Below are positions 52,089-62,763 of a stretch of 64,000 bases of DNA, piece after piece. The position numbers were made by a program, and so were the translations under genes. This DNA is from Streptomyces genisteinicus. Its GTDB lineage: Bacteria > Actinomycetota > Actinomycetes > Streptomycetales > Streptomycetaceae. The first letter of the stretch is position 1. Every line of letters begins with the position of its first letter. The notes below the pieces were generated by a model. It was not told the origin of the DNA, made no database searches, and saw only the letters and a program-made list of their open reading frames with translations. The stretch spans positions 6,246,001 to 6,310,000 of the forward strand of contig NZ_CP060825.1 of the NCBI RefSeq assembly GCF_014489615.1, written 5' to 3'.

Positions 52089-52559
52089 CTCCGTGCGGCG
52101 GCCGTTCACCGGGCCCCGGGGAACGCGGTTCCGTGCGGAGCCGGCTGTCCGGTCCCGGTCGCCGGCCCCGTAAGGGCGGACGGCCACGGCTGTCCGGCCG
52201 CCGCGCGTCCGGGGCCGGGCGGGACGAGTCCGTACGCCGACAGGTGCGGCGGCCTTCGGGCACGGGGGAGCGGAGCCGGAACCGGTGGTGTGACGCCCGG
52301 CAGGCGGGAGGCGGATCGTCCCGGACCGCGAGGACGGCGTGGGGGATGGTCGCGCTCACGACGGACCGTCGGCGGGGCAGCCGATCAGTGGCTCTGCGGC
52401 TCAGCGGATCACGGGGACCGTCGCGCAGGCACAGGCGCAGGGGCCGGTGACGGCCGAGGACGCCGTGCTCGCACCGGCCCCCGGGAGAACGCTCCTGCAG
52501 GGCCGAACCGGACGGAGTGGAAGGGCGGCGGGGCGGCACCCTGGGCGGGGGAGCAGGCC
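52089..52559. other. Spacer between terminators and penR
   Basis: 471 bases, GC-rich, with no gene, clear promoter or further strong hairpin seen. It lies downstream of penR, which is read toward it. Confidence 0.5.
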
Positions 52560-53021
52560 CTACCGGCCGGCCTGGTTGCCCAGTTCCGCCAGGCGGGTCA
52601 GGGCGGGGAGGGCCGCGGCGATGGCCTGCCGCTCCCCGGGGGTCAGCTGGGCGATGAGCGGGCGCAGGTGACGGCAGCGGTCCTCGAGCCGGGCCTGGCC
52701 GATCTCCCGCCCCCTGTCGGTGATGTGGACGAGGGCGGCGCGTCCGTCCGCCGGGTCGGGGCGGCGTTCCACGAGGCCGTCGCGCTCGAGGCGGGTGACC
52801 AGCTGGGTGAGCCCCGGCTGGCTCATCTGCTCGGTCCTGACGAGGTCGGTCAGCCGCTTCGGACCGCTGACGGCCAGCGTGTCCAGCACGGACAGCGTCG
52901 TGAACGACAGCTTCTGCACCATGGCAAGCCGGATGTAGTAGCGGTTGAAGTTCTCGATCGCCCTGGCGAAGTCACCGACGTCCAAGTCGGTGTCGGTGTC
53001 GGCACGCTGAGTAGATGTCAC
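52560..53021 (-). CDS. penR: MarR/SlyA-family regulator of pentalenolactone biosynthesis
   Basis: A 153-aa winged-helix regulator. The domain runs from about residue 30 to 110: LSVLDTLAVSGPKRLTDLVR, then the recognition helix MSQPGLTQLVTRLERDGLVE and the wing RRPDPADGRAALVHI. The GTG at 53021 is chosen because the longer upstream frame is not protein-like and a TATATT -10 ends six bases before it, a leaderless arrangement. It is divergent from gapR. Established work on PenR (S. exfoliatus) and PntR (S. arenae) shows a MarR-type activator released by pentalenolactone; position and family fit exactly. Confidence 0.9.
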   Translation of the reverse strand: MTSTQRADTDTDLDVGDFARAIENFNRYYIRLAMVQKLSFTTLSVLDTLAVSGPKRLTDLVRTEQMSQPGLTQLVTRLERDGLVERRPDPADGRAALVHITDRGREIGQARLEDRCRHLRPLIAQLTPGERQAIAAALPALTRLAELGNQAGR

Positions 53022-53160
53022 CCTGGAAATATATCCCAGACTTATATAAGCTCCTGATCGATTGCGTGCCGGTGCCTCGCCCAGGCGCACGGTGTGCATG
53101 TGCACCTGGGCGCAACGGCGCGTCAACGGACTTGTAGAGCGCTAGGTGAGGAACACACCA
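53022..53160. promoter_or_regulatory. penR: penR-gapR divergent control region
   Basis: It contains an AT-rich island rare in this window (53024-53050) with the palindrome CTTATATAAG (53041-53050). The penR -10 TATATT lies on the minus strand at 53033-53028. PenR and PntR are known to bind this intergenic region in related strains; the exact site here is not proven. Confidence 0.65.
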
Positions 53161-54165
<1,005 letters not shown>

Positions 54166-54342
54166 GCCTCGCCGACCCGGCGTCCGCACCACCCGCACGT
54201 CACCCACGGTCGTCCGCCGGAACGGCGGCCGCCGCTTCGGAGCGCCTGTCGACCGGCGCGCAGCGCACCCGACGCCACCGATGCCGTCGGCGTGCCCAGG
54301 TGCCCGACGAATCCCCTGCACGACGCCACGAGGACGGACTGC

Positions 54343-55539
54343 ATGACGGAACTTCCGACGTTACCGTTCGACAACCCCTCCATACTCGGCATCGCGCCCC
54401 AGATGCGCGCACTGCAGCAGGAGGGGCCGATCACCAGGGTGCGGGCCGCCGGTGAGGATGCCTGGCTGGTCACCCGCTACGCCGAGGTCAAGGCACTGCT
54501 CTCCGACCGCCGGCTCGGTCTCAGCGACCCGAAGCCGGAGCGGGCTTCCAAGAACACGGCCAGGCTCACCATGATGGCGCTGATGGCCGGGGACGACTAC
54601 GGCACCGAGGCCACCGACCATCCGCAGATGCGCGAGCTGCTGGTGCCGCGGTTCTCCACGCGCCGGATGCGCCTGATGAAGACCCGGATCGAGCGCCATG
54701 TGGACGAGCTGCTCGACGAGTTGGCCGCCAGTTCTCCACCGGTCGACCTGCACCGCGCACTGTCCTTTCCGCTGCCGACCATGGTGGTCTGCGATCTGCT
54801 CGGCGTGCCGCTGGACGACCGGGAGCGGATCGGACTCTGGGCGAGAGGCACGTTCGACCAGGCCGACAGCCTGCACTCGGTGAGCACCTTCCAGCAGGTG
54901 GTCGACTACATGACGGAGCTGGTGGCACGGAAGCGGACCGAGCCGGGCGACGACATCCTCTCCGAGCTGATAGCCGAGAAGGACGGCTCGCTCTCCGACG
55001 AGTACATCGCCCAACTGGGGTGCGCCGTACTGCTGTTCGGCTACGAGACCACGATCGTGCGCATCGACATGGGCGTCCTGCTGATGCTGCGCAATCCGGA
55101 CCAGCGCGCCCTGCTGGCCGAGAAGCCCGAACTCGCGCCGGCCGCGGTCGAGGAGATCATGCGGCTGGCCGTCGGCGGCAAGGGATCCAACGCCCTGATA
55201 CCCCGCTACGCGCACAGCGACATCACCGTCGGCGGGACGGCGATCCGGACCGGGGACGCGGTGCTGCTGGCCATCGGCGCGGCCAACATCGACAGCCGTG
55301 CGTATCCCGACAGCGACGTGCTCGACCTGGCCCGGGTCAAGCCCAGGTCGCACATGGCGTTCGGGCACGGCACCCGGCACTGCATCGGCCGCGTACTGGC
55401 CCGGATCGAGCTGACCGCCGTGTTCGAGCGGCTGTTCCGCAGACTGCCCGACCTCCGGCTCGCGGTACCCGAGGAGTCGCTGCGCTGGCAGGAACACCGG
55501 ATCACCGGCGGGTTCGACGAGATCCCCGTCTCCTTCTGA
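54343..55539 (+). CDS. penM: Cytochrome P450 CYP161C, pentalenolactone synthase
   Basis: A 398-aa P450 (PntM in S. arenae) that turns pentalenolactone F into pentalenolactone by oxidative rearrangement, the last pathway step. With the start at ATG 54343 (GAGGA upstream) three residues described as specific to PntM fall at exactly the published numbers: Met77, Met81 and Phe232. Phe232 replaces the usual Ala/Gly at the start of the I-helix motif (FGYETT, 232-237). The heme cysteine is Cys347 in FGHGTRHCIG. Codon 7 (54361-54363) is TTA, so the final step should depend on bldA. It follows gapR by 177 bases. Confidence 0.95.
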   Translation: MTELPTLPFDNPSILGIAPQMRALQQEGPITRVRAAGEDAWLVTRYAEVKALLSDRRLGLSDPKPERASKNTARLTMMALMAGDDYGTEATDHPQMRELLVPRFSTRRMRLMKTRIERHVDELLDELAASSPPVDLHRALSFPLPTMVVCDLLGVPLDDRERIGLWARGTFDQADSLHSVSTFQQVVDYMTELVARKRTEPGDDILSELIAEKDGSLSDEYIAQLGCAVLLFGYETTIVRIDMGVLLMLRNPDQRALLAEKPELAPAAVEEIMRLAVGGKGSNALIPRYAHSDITVGGTAIRTGDAVLLAIGAANIDSRAYPDSDVLDLARVKPRSHMAFGHGTRHCIGRVLARIELTAVFERLFRRLPDLRLAVPEESLRWQEHRITGGFDEIPVSF

Positions 55540-55632
55540 GTGGCACCGCGCGAGGGACGACACATCGTTGTCCGGCGTTCCTTCCCCCACACACACAGAC
55601 GTCACGAGGACAGAGGACGAGGAGAGAGAACC

Positions 55633-56484
55633 ATGACGGACACTTTCACCGACTACGTCGACTGCACGCCTCTTCTCGACGACCGCGAGGCTCTCGACCG
55701 CTTCTACGACGAGCACGGCTACGTCTATCTGCGCGGTGCTCTGGACCGTGACCTCGTGCGGACCGCTGCCGAGCAGATGCTCGAGGGCCTGATCGCACTC
55801 GGTCACGCCGCCCCCGGCACCACGCTCGACACCCTCGCCATCGACTCCTTCGAGGCGGTCGACGAGGTGGCGATGCACGACTACGTACGGTACGACGACC
55901 TGTGGAACCACCCCTCGACCCTCAAGGTCTGGGAGCAGGTCTTCGGTGAGCCCGTCTTCGTCTTCAAGTCGACGACCATCCGCTACTACCCCTCCGCCGC
56001 AGGCTCCGCGGAGCCGAGCTTCCTGACGCCGCTCCACCAGGACGGCTTCTACATAGGGCCGAACAAGGACTTCCGCACGGCCTGGATGCCGCTGATCCCG
56101 ACGAACCGCGGCACGGGCGGCGTCGCGGTCGCCGACGGCAGCCACAAGAAGGGCCCGCGCGAGCACGTCGTCACCGAGAACTTCCGCCGCTTCGGCCACG
56201 CCGTCCGCGGCATCCCGGCCGAGGAGTTCGGCGCGGACGAGCAGCTGCTGTTCTCGCCCATGGAACCGGGCGACGTGATCCTCTTCCACGCCTTCATGTG
56301 CCACAAGTCCATCCCGAACGTCTCGGTGGACCCCGCGGGCATGCGGATGTCGATGGACACCCGCATCCAGCCCGCCTCCTCGCCCCGCGGGTTCAACTCC
56401 CTGACCCCCTGGCCGGAGTCCGCGAGGGACGCCTCCAAGGGAATCCTGTCGAAGATCACCGGCACGCCCACCACCACCGAGTGA
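55633..56484 (+). CDS. penH: 1-Deoxypentalenic acid 11-beta-hydroxylase
   Basis: A 283-aa non-heme Fe(II)/2-oxoglutarate dioxygenase of the phytanoyl-CoA hydroxylase family, homologous to PtlH of S. avermitilis. The iron ligands are His135, Asp137 (TPLHQDGFY) and His224 (AFMCHKS), two numbers lower than in PtlH. It converts 1-deoxypentalenic acid to the 11-beta-hydroxy acid. The ATG has GAGGAGAGAG upstream. The 93 bases between penM and penH are a known PenR-regulated site in relatives. Confidence 0.93.
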   Translation: MTDTFTDYVDCTPLLDDREALDRFYDEHGYVYLRGALDRDLVRTAAEQMLEGLIALGHAAPGTTLDTLAIDSFEAVDEVAMHDYVRYDDLWNHPSTLKVWEQVFGEPVFVFKSTTIRYYPSAAGSAEPSFLTPLHQDGFYIGPNKDFRTAWMPLIPTNRGTGGVAVADGSHKKGPREHVVTENFRRFGHAVRGIPAEEFGADEQLLFSPMEPGDVILFHAFMCHKSIPNVSVDPAGMRMSMDTRIQPASSPRGFNSLTPWPESARDASKGILSKITGTPTTTE

Positions 56485-56541
56485 CGCCGGCACCCCGCAC
56501 CTCCCTCAACCGTCTCCCCACGAAGGTCTGGTAGGCAGCGC

Positions 56542-57996
56542 ATGACGAGACGCGAAGGTCTCCCCCCTCTCAAGGAGCCCGCCGCGACACCGCGACTCCC
56601 GGCCGGCCCGGAACCGGCCGCCGGGGGGCTCACCGGCATCGCCCTCGTGGTGGTGCTCACCGGATACGTCCTGTCCATCGTGGACGCCTCCATCGTCAAC
56701 GTGGCGCTGAACTCGATCAGTGACGACCTCGACGGCGGCCCCGCCGCACTGGAGCTCGTGGTGTCCGGCTACGGCCTCACCTACGCCCTCGGCCTGGTAC
56801 TGGGCGGACGGCTGGGCGACGCCTTCGGCAGGCGTCGCCTGTACGCCTACGGGCTCGCCGCGTTCACCGTCACCTCGGCACTGTGCGCACTCGCCCCGAC
56901 CGTCGAGTTCCTCGTCGCGTCCCGGCTGCTGCAGGGCGCCGCCGCGGCCATGCTCGTACCGCAGGTGCTGGCGACGATCCAGGCGGTCACCGCCGGCCAG
57001 GCGCGTGCCCGTGCGATCGGCATGTACGGCGCGACCGCGGGCGTGGGCATGGTCATCGGACAGATCCTGGGCGGGCTGCTGGTCTCGCTGGACGTCGCCG
57101 GGATGGGCTGGCGGACGGTCTTCGTGATCAATGTGCCCATCGGAGCGGCCGCGCTGCTCGCCGTCCGGCGGGTCCCCGCGACCAGGGCCGGCACGAAGCC
57201 GGGCTTCGACCCGCTGGGCACCGTGCTGTTCGGTGTCACCATGGTCTGCGTCCTGGCCGTGGTGGTGGCCGGCCCCGGCCTGGGCTGGCCGCTGTGGCTG
57301 TGGTCGCTGCTCGTGGTCGCCGCGGTGGGGGCGCTGGCGCTGACGCGGGTCGAACGCCGCCTGGAGGCGCGGGGCGGCTCACCGCTGCTGTCCCCGTCGG
57401 TGCTGTCCCATCCGGGGATGCGCAGAGGGCTGGCGGCGATGGTGCCGTTCTCGGCCGGCTTCGGTGCCTTCCTGTTCGTCTACGCGCTGGTCGCACAGGG
57501 GCACTTCGGCTTCGGCGGGCTCGCCTCCGGTGCGGCGATGGCGCCGTTCGCCGTGGCGTTCTTCGTGGTGGTGCAGTTCACCCCGAAGATCGCGGCGGCT
57601 CTCGGCGGCCGGATCGTCACACTGGGCACCGCCGTCCAGGGCGCGAGCCTGGCGCTGCTGGCGCTGGTGCTCTGGTTCGGCTGGCCGCACCCCTCCCTGG
57701 TGCTCGTGCTCGTCGGGATCGGCCTCTTCGGCGCGGGTGCGGCGCTGATCGGCCCGACCCTGTTCCGGATGATCCTCGCCGACGTCCCCTCCGCACAGGC
57801 CGGCATGGGCAGCGGTGTGCTGGTGACCAGCCAGCAGATGGCGACCGCGCTGGGCGCGACCGTCGGCGGAACCCTCTACGTCTCCCTGGCCGGCTCGCTG
57901 TCGACGGTGTCGGCGGCCGTGCTCGTTCTCGTCCTGCTGGTGTGCTTCTCGATGACCGTGCTCGTGATCAGCCTCAAGCTCCCCGACCCCCGCTGA
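56542..57996 (+). CDS. penG: MFS exporter of the pentalenolactone cluster
   Basis: A 484-aa DHA2-type exporter with about 14 transmembrane helices. SIVDASIVNVALNSISDDLD in helix 1, GGRLGDAFGRRRLYAYGL (motif A) at about residue 92 and GATAGVGMVIGQILGG (motif C) at about 162 place it with the proton antiporters. Its location between penH and penF matches ptlG in the neopentalenolactone cluster. It probably exports pentalenolactone and complements the resistant GAPDH. The symbol follows ptl naming. Confidence 0.88.
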   Translation: MTRREGLPPLKEPAATPRLPAGPEPAAGGLTGIALVVVLTGYVLSIVDASIVNVALNSISDDLDGGPAALELVVSGYGLTYALGLVLGGRLGDAFGRRRLYAYGLAAFTVTSALCALAPTVEFLVASRLLQGAAAAMLVPQVLATIQAVTAGQARARAIGMYGATAGVGMVIGQILGGLLVSLDVAGMGWRTVFVINVPIGAAALLAVRRVPATRAGTKPGFDPLGTVLFGVTMVCVLAVVVAGPGLGWPLWLWSLLVVAAVGALALTRVERRLEARGGSPLLSPSVLSHPGMRRGLAAMVPFSAGFGAFLFVYALVAQGHFGFGGLASGAAMAPFAVAFFVVVQFTPKIAAALGGRIVTLGTAVQGASLALLALVLWFGWPHPSLVLVLVGIGLFGAGAALIGPTLFRMILADVPSAQAGMGSGVLVTSQQMATALGATVGGTLYVSLAGSLSTVSAAVLVLVLLVCFSMTVLVISLKLPDPR

Positions 57997-58095
57997 ACCC
58001 GCACCTTCCGTACGGCGCGATCTGATCCAGACCTTCTCGTCGGCAGCGGCACGCCGTCCCGCGGCGTACCCGCGCACAGAAGCGGAGACAGCCAA

Positions 58096-58923
58096 GTGCA
58101 CTTGCAGACAAGGGCGGCCGTGGTGACCGGCGCGGCCAGCGGCATAGGCCTCGCCCTCAGCGCCCGCTTCGCGCGGGCCGGCGCCGCCGTGGTCATGGCG
58201 GACGTCGACGGCGACGCGCTGCACCGCCGCGCGGCCGAACTCACCGCGCACGGCGGCCGGGTCACCGCCGTGACCGCCGACCTGACCGACCCGGACGCCG
58301 TCGAAGCACTGGCGGACACCGCGTACGACCTGCTCGGCGACATCGACGTGGTGTGCAACAACGCCGGAGTCCTCGGCCCCGTCGGACAGCCGCTGTGGGA
58401 GGTGCCGCTGGAGCGGATGCGGCAGGTCTTCGAGGTGAACCACTGGGCGCACGTCCTGGTGGCCCGCGCCTTCGTCCCGCGGCTGCTGGAGCGCGGCCGG
58501 CCCGCCCATCTGATCCACACCGCCTCGATGTCCGCCTTCGCCGTCGGCGCGGGCAGTGCCGCCTACGCCGCCTCCAAGCACGCCGACCTCGCGGTCGCCC
58601 GCAGTCTGCGCGCCGATCTGCGGGGCACCGGGGTCAAGGTGTCGGTGCTGTGCCCCGGCCGGGTCGACACCCCCATGGTCCGGGGCCTGACGGCCCCGCG
58701 CGGAGCGGGCGGTGACACCTCGGTGAGCGCCGAGGAGGTCGCCTCCATCGTGTGGGAGGCCCTCGGTTCCGACCGCTTCTATCTCTTCAGCAACTCCGAC
58801 GCCCCGCTGCGGCTGCGCGACCAGTTCGACGACGTGTGGCGTCATGTCTCCCTTCCGCCCCCTTCCCCCGAGGAGGAGCTGTGGCCCGAACCGAAAGCGA
58901 CGACCGTGGCGAGGAAAGCCTGA
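58096..58923 (+). CDS. penF: 1-Deoxy-11-beta-hydroxypentalenic acid dehydrogenase
   Basis: A 275-aa short-chain dehydrogenase. The cofactor motif TGAASGIG is at residues 11-18, NNAG at 88-91, and the catalytic Ser144, Tyr157 and Lys161 are in place. It oxidises the C11 alcohol made by PenH to 1-deoxy-11-oxopentalenic acid, the ketone needed by PenE, as shown for PtlF. The GTG start has GGAG upstream. Its 3' end overlaps penE by 43 bases. Confidence 0.93.
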   Translation: MHLQTRAAVVTGAASGIGLALSARFARAGAAVVMADVDGDALHRRAAELTAHGGRVTAVTADLTDPDAVEALADTAYDLLGDIDVVCNNAGVLGPVGQPLWEVPLERMRQVFEVNHWAHVLVARAFVPRLLERGRPAHLIHTASMSAFAVGAGSAAYAASKHADLAVARSLRADLRGTGVKVSVLCPGRVDTPMVRGLTAPRGAGGDTSVSAEEVASIVWEALGSDRFYLFSNSDAPLRLRDQFDDVWRHVSLPPPSPEEELWPEPKATTVARKA

Positions 58924-60695
58924 CCATCGACCTGGACACGGTGCGGGAGAAGTACCGGCAGGAACGCGACAAGCGCAGCGCCGGCCGCACCTACCAGTTC
59001 GCGCGCGGTGACTTCAGCCGCTTCGCGCGCGACCCCTACACCGAACGCCAGGAGCGCGAGCCGCTCACCGACGAGGTGGACGTCGCCGTGGTCGGCGCCG
59101 GCATCGGCGGCCTGCTGACCGGCGCGCATCTGCGCAAGGAGACCGGCCTGGAGCGCATCCGGCTGATCGACGAGGCGGGCGACGTCGGCGGCACCTGGTA
59201 CTGGAACCGCTTCCCGGGCGTCCGCTGCGACGTCGAGAGCTACATCTACATGCCGCTGCTCGAGGAGATCGGCACGATACCCACCGAGAAGTACTCCACC
59301 GGGCCCGAGATCTTCGCCCACCTCCAGAAGATCGCCCACCGGTACGACCTCTACCGCGACGCCCTGTTCCAGACCGCCGTCACCGAACTGCGCTGGGACG
59401 AGGCCGCCGGGAACTGGCTGGTGAGCACCGACCGCGGCGATCTGATCCGGGCCCGGTACGTGGCCATGTCGATCGGTCTGATGCACCGCCCCAAACTCCC
59501 CGGGCTGCCGGGCCTGGAGACGTTCGCCGGGCACTCCTTCCACACCAGCCGCTGGGACTTCGACTACACCGGCGGCGACAGCACCGGCGGCCTGACCGGG
59601 CTGAAGGACAAGACGGTCGGCGTCATCGGCACCGGCTCCACGACCATCCAGCTCGCCCCGCACCTCGCCGAGTGGGCCGAGCGGCTCGTCCTCTTCCAGC
59701 GCACCCCGGCCGCGGTCGACGTCCGCGGGAACCGGCCCACCCCGTCCGACTGGGCGGCCGGCCTCGAAGAGGGCTGGCAGCAGCGCCGGATGGAGAACTT
59801 CCACGCGCTGACCTCCGGTGTCCCGCAGGACGAGGACCTGGTCCAGGACCGCTGGACCCAGACCACGGCCAAGCTGGCCGCCGCGATCCTGCCCACCGGC
59901 GACGACGGCGGCGATCCGAAGGAGCGGGCACTCGCGGCCGAGCGGGCCGACTTCCTCAAGATGGAGGAACTGCGCGCCCGCATCGACAGCGTTGTCACCG
60001 ACCCCGCGACCGCCGCCGCACTCAAGCCGTACTACCGCGTGTACTGCAAGCGGCCCTGCTTCCACGACGGCTACCTCCAGACCTTCAACCGGCCCAACGT
60101 GACCCTGGTCGACACCCAGGGGCAGGGCGTGGAGCGGCTCACCCCGGCCGGGGTGGTCGCGAACGGCCGGGAGTACCCGGTCGACTGCCTGATCTTCGCC
60201 ACCGGCTACGAGCACGAGTTCGCCGTCCCGTACACCGACCGCGCCGGCTACGACATCGTCGGCCGCGACGGCGTGAGGCTGTCTCAGAAGTGGGCGGACG
60301 GGGCGCACACCCTGCACGGACTCCAGGTGAACGGCTTCCCCAACTGCTTCATCCTGTCCAAGGTCCAGGCCGGCCGGCACGTCAACATCGCCTACATGCT
60401 GGGCGAGCAGACCCGGCACCTCGCGTACGTCGTCAAGTCCGTCGAGGAGCGCGGCCACCGGGTCGTGGAGGCCTCCGAGGCCGGCGAGAAGGAATGGGTC
60501 GCGGAGATCCTCCGGCTCGCCGCGGGCGGCCTCGACTTCCTGGAGAACTGCACGCCCGGCCTCTACAACAACGAGGGCAACCCGAGCGGACTTCCCCTGC
60601 TCAACTCCAGCTACGGCGGCGGCTCGGTGGAGTTCGTGAACATCCTCAGGCGCTGGCGCGAGGCGGGCGACCTGGCCGGTCTCGAACTGCACTGA
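58881..60695 (+). CDS. penE: Baeyer-Villiger monooxygenase, pentalenolactone D synthase
   Basis: A 604-aa FAD/NADPH type I Baeyer-Villiger monooxygenase. The first Rossmann motif VVGAGIGG is at residues 70-77, the BVMO fingerprint FAGHSFHTSRW at 215-225, and the second motif GVIGTGSTTIQ at about 250. PenE inserts oxygen into 1-deoxy-11-oxopentalenic acid to give pentalenolactone D, whereas PtlE gives the neo isomer. The presence of penM in this cluster supports the pentalenolactone series. The GTG at 58881 (GAGGAG upstream) overlaps penF. Confidence 0.93.
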   Translation: MARTESDDRGEESLTIDLDTVREKYRQERDKRSAGRTYQFARGDFSRFARDPYTERQEREPLTDEVDVAVVGAGIGGLLTGAHLRKETGLERIRLIDEAGDVGGTWYWNRFPGVRCDVESYIYMPLLEEIGTIPTEKYSTGPEIFAHLQKIAHRYDLYRDALFQTAVTELRWDEAAGNWLVSTDRGDLIRARYVAMSIGLMHRPKLPGLPGLETFAGHSFHTSRWDFDYTGGDSTGGLTGLKDKTVGVIGTGSTTIQLAPHLAEWAERLVLFQRTPAAVDVRGNRPTPSDWAAGLEEGWQQRRMENFHALTSGVPQDEDLVQDRWTQTTAKLAAAILPTGDDGGDPKERALAAERADFLKMEELRARIDSVVTDPATAAALKPYYRVYCKRPCFHDGYLQTFNRPNVTLVDTQGQGVERLTPAGVVANGREYPVDCLIFATGYEHEFAVPYTDRAGYDIVGRDGVRLSQKWADGAHTLHGLQVNGFPNCFILSKVQAGRHVNIAYMLGEQTRHLAYVVKSVEERGHRVVEASEAGEKEWVAEILRLAAGGLDFLENCTPGLYNNEGNPSGLPLLNSSYGGGSVEFVNILRRWREAGDLAGLELH

Positions 60696-60730
60696 CCACC
60701 CCCACCCCTCTGCGAAAGGCGGCAACGCCC

Positions 60731-61630
60731 ATGGACGTAACGCCGATACCCGGTGCCGCGCTCGGCGCCGTCGTGCACGGCGCGCCCGTCAGCGGTGACA
60801 TGGACAAGACCCGGTCCGAGGAGCTCTGGGCAGCGCTCGACGCGCATCTCGTCCTCGTCCTCCGCGGCCACGAGACCCCCTCCGACGCGGAGTTCCTAGC
60901 CTTCGGCCGCCGCTTCGGGCACATCCCGAAGACCGGTCTGACCAGCGGCGCACACCCCGACCACAACGAGATCCTGATCGTCTCCCACCTGGAGGAGGAC
61001 GGCCGCAGGATCGGCGTCGGCGACGCCGGGTGGATGGACTGGCACACCGACTACTCCTTCCGCCCCCGGGTGTCCCAGGTCGGCTTCCTGGAGGCACTGG
61101 AGGTTCCGTCCTCCGGCGGCGGGGAGACCCTCTTCACCGACATGTACGCCCTGTACGAGTCGCTGTCGCCCGAGGAGCGCCGGGCCCTGCACACCTACCG
61201 GGTCCGTCACGCCCTGCGCACCGGCTACGAGGAGACCATCGAGGAGGAGCTCCAGGGCGAGGTGTCCCTCGGCGAGGACACCGCGCGGAGCCGGCCCGAG
61301 GACGGCACGTCCACCGTCCACCCCCTCATCGCCCGCAATCCGCGCACCGGGCGCCGGTCGGTGTACGTCAGCACCCTGAACACCCGGCGGATCGTGGACC
61401 TCGCCCCCGGCGACAGCCGCAGGCTGCTCGACGGGCTGCTGACGCACGCGGGCAAGCCCCAGTACACCTACGCGCACACCTGGCAGCCCGGGGACATCGT
61501 CATGTGGGACCAGCTCGGCACCGTGCACGCCAAGCAGGCCTTCGACCCGGCCGAACGGCGCGTCATGCGCCAGGTCGTCAGCATCTTCGACGACCCGACC
61601 GCCCCGTGGCGCGCGGAGGCCGCCGCATGA
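60731..61630 (+). CDS. penD: Fe(II)/2-oxoglutarate dioxygenase, desaturase and epoxidase
   Basis: A 299-aa TauD-family dioxygenase. The iron ligands are His105, Asp107 (WHTDYS) and His266 (GTVHAKQ), with a basic 2-oxoglutarate partner in RRVMRQVVS near residue 277. PenD first desaturates pentalenolactone D to E and then epoxidises E to F. The ATG at 60731 has AAAGG upstream. Its stop overlaps penB by the ATGA junction. Confidence 0.93.
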   Translation: MDVTPIPGAALGAVVHGAPVSGDMDKTRSEELWAALDAHLVLVLRGHETPSDAEFLAFGRRFGHIPKTGLTSGAHPDHNEILIVSHLEEDGRRIGVGDAGWMDWHTDYSFRPRVSQVGFLEALEVPSSGGGETLFTDMYALYESLSPEERRALHTYRVRHALRTGYEETIEEELQGEVSLGEDTARSRPEDGTSTVHPLIARNPRTGRRSVYVSTLNTRRIVDLAPGDSRRLLDGLLTHAGKPQYTYAHTWQPGDIVMWDQLGTVHAKQAFDPAERRVMRQVVSIFDDPTAPWRAEAAA

Positions 61631-62640
61631 CCACCGCCCCCGCCTCCCTCAGCCACAGCCGGGTCACGATCACCCCGGCGCTGCGTGCCGCCGTCGAGCG
61701 GCTCGACCACCGTTCACGTCACCAGGCGGCCTACCACTTCGGCTGGATCACCGCCGGTGGCGCACCCACCAGCGCCGACGCCGGGAAGGCCGTGAGGCCG
61801 GCACTCGCGCTGCTGTCGGCCGAGGCGGTCGGCGCACCGCCGGAGGTCGCCCTGCCCGGCGCCGTCGCCGTGGAACTCGTGCACAACTTCTCGCTGGTGC
61901 ACGACGATCTGATGGACGGCGACGAGGAGCGCCGCCACCGGCGCACGGTGTGGAAGCTGTGGGGCCCCTCCAGCGCCATCCTGACCGGTGACGCGATGCT
62001 GGCGCTCGCCCAGGAGGTGCTGCTGGACACCGGGCTGCCCACGGCGGCGCCCGCCGCCCGGCTGCTGACACGCGCCACCCGGCATCTGATCCGCGGCCAG
62101 GTCCAGGACCTGTCCTTCGAACAGCGCTCGCACGTCACGGTCGAGGAGTGCGTCGACATGGCCGCCGGCAAGACCGGCGCGCTGCTGTCGGCGAGCGCCG
62201 CGATCGGCGCCGTCCTCGCCGGTGCGCCGGAGACGACGGTGGACGCGCTGGCGCTCTACGGCGACCAGGTCGGCCTCGCCTTCCAGCTCGTCGACGACGT
62301 CCTCGGCATCTGGGGCGATCCGGCCGCCACCGGCAAGCCCGTCCACTCCGATCTGCGGTCCCGCAAGAAGTCCCTGCCGGTCGCCCACGTACTGAACCAG
62401 GACGGTCCGCTCGGTGACGAGCTCGCCGCCTGGCTCACCACCCCCGGCGAGCCGGGCGAGGAGGAACTGCGGCGAGTGGCCGCGCTGATCGAGGACGCCG
62501 GCGGCCGGGACTGGGCGCTGGCCGAGGCCGCCCGCCGGATGGCGCTGGCCGAGGAGGCGCTGCGCGGTGTCGAGCTGGACGCCGGCGCGCGCGACGAACT
62601 CCTCGCGCTCGGGCGGTTCGTCGTCGACCGCGAGGTCTGA
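61627..62640 (+). CDS. penB: Polyprenyl synthase, cluster farnesyl diphosphate synthase
   Basis: A 337-aa trans-isoprenyl diphosphate synthase. The first Asp-rich motif DDLMD is at residues 93-97 and the second DDVLGIWGD at 223-231. It supplies farnesyl diphosphate for PenA, as ptlB does in S. avermitilis. The residues before the first motif (SLVH) cannot settle chain length alone, so farnesyl is taken from context. It is translationally coupled to penD. Confidence 0.9.
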   Translation: MTTAPASLSHSRVTITPALRAAVERLDHRSRHQAAYHFGWITAGGAPTSADAGKAVRPALALLSAEAVGAPPEVALPGAVAVELVHNFSLVHDDLMDGDEERRHRRTVWKLWGPSSAILTGDAMLALAQEVLLDTGLPTAAPAARLLTRATRHLIRGQVQDLSFEQRSHVTVEECVDMAAGKTGALLSASAAIGAVLAGAPETTVDALALYGDQVGLAFQLVDDVLGIWGDPAATGKPVHSDLRSRKKSLPVAHVLNQDGPLGDELAAWLTTPGEPGEEELRRVAALIEDAGGRDWALAEAARRMALAEEALRGVELDAGARDELLALGRFVVDREV

Positions 62641-62763
62641 TACCGGGCCGGCCCCCTACCCGTACGCCCTCTCCGGGCTTCCGACCCCCGACACGCGCAG
62701 CACCCCGTCAGCGCACCCCCGTCCCCGCCGCTTCCCCGCCACCCCACTCCCAAGGATTCCCCC

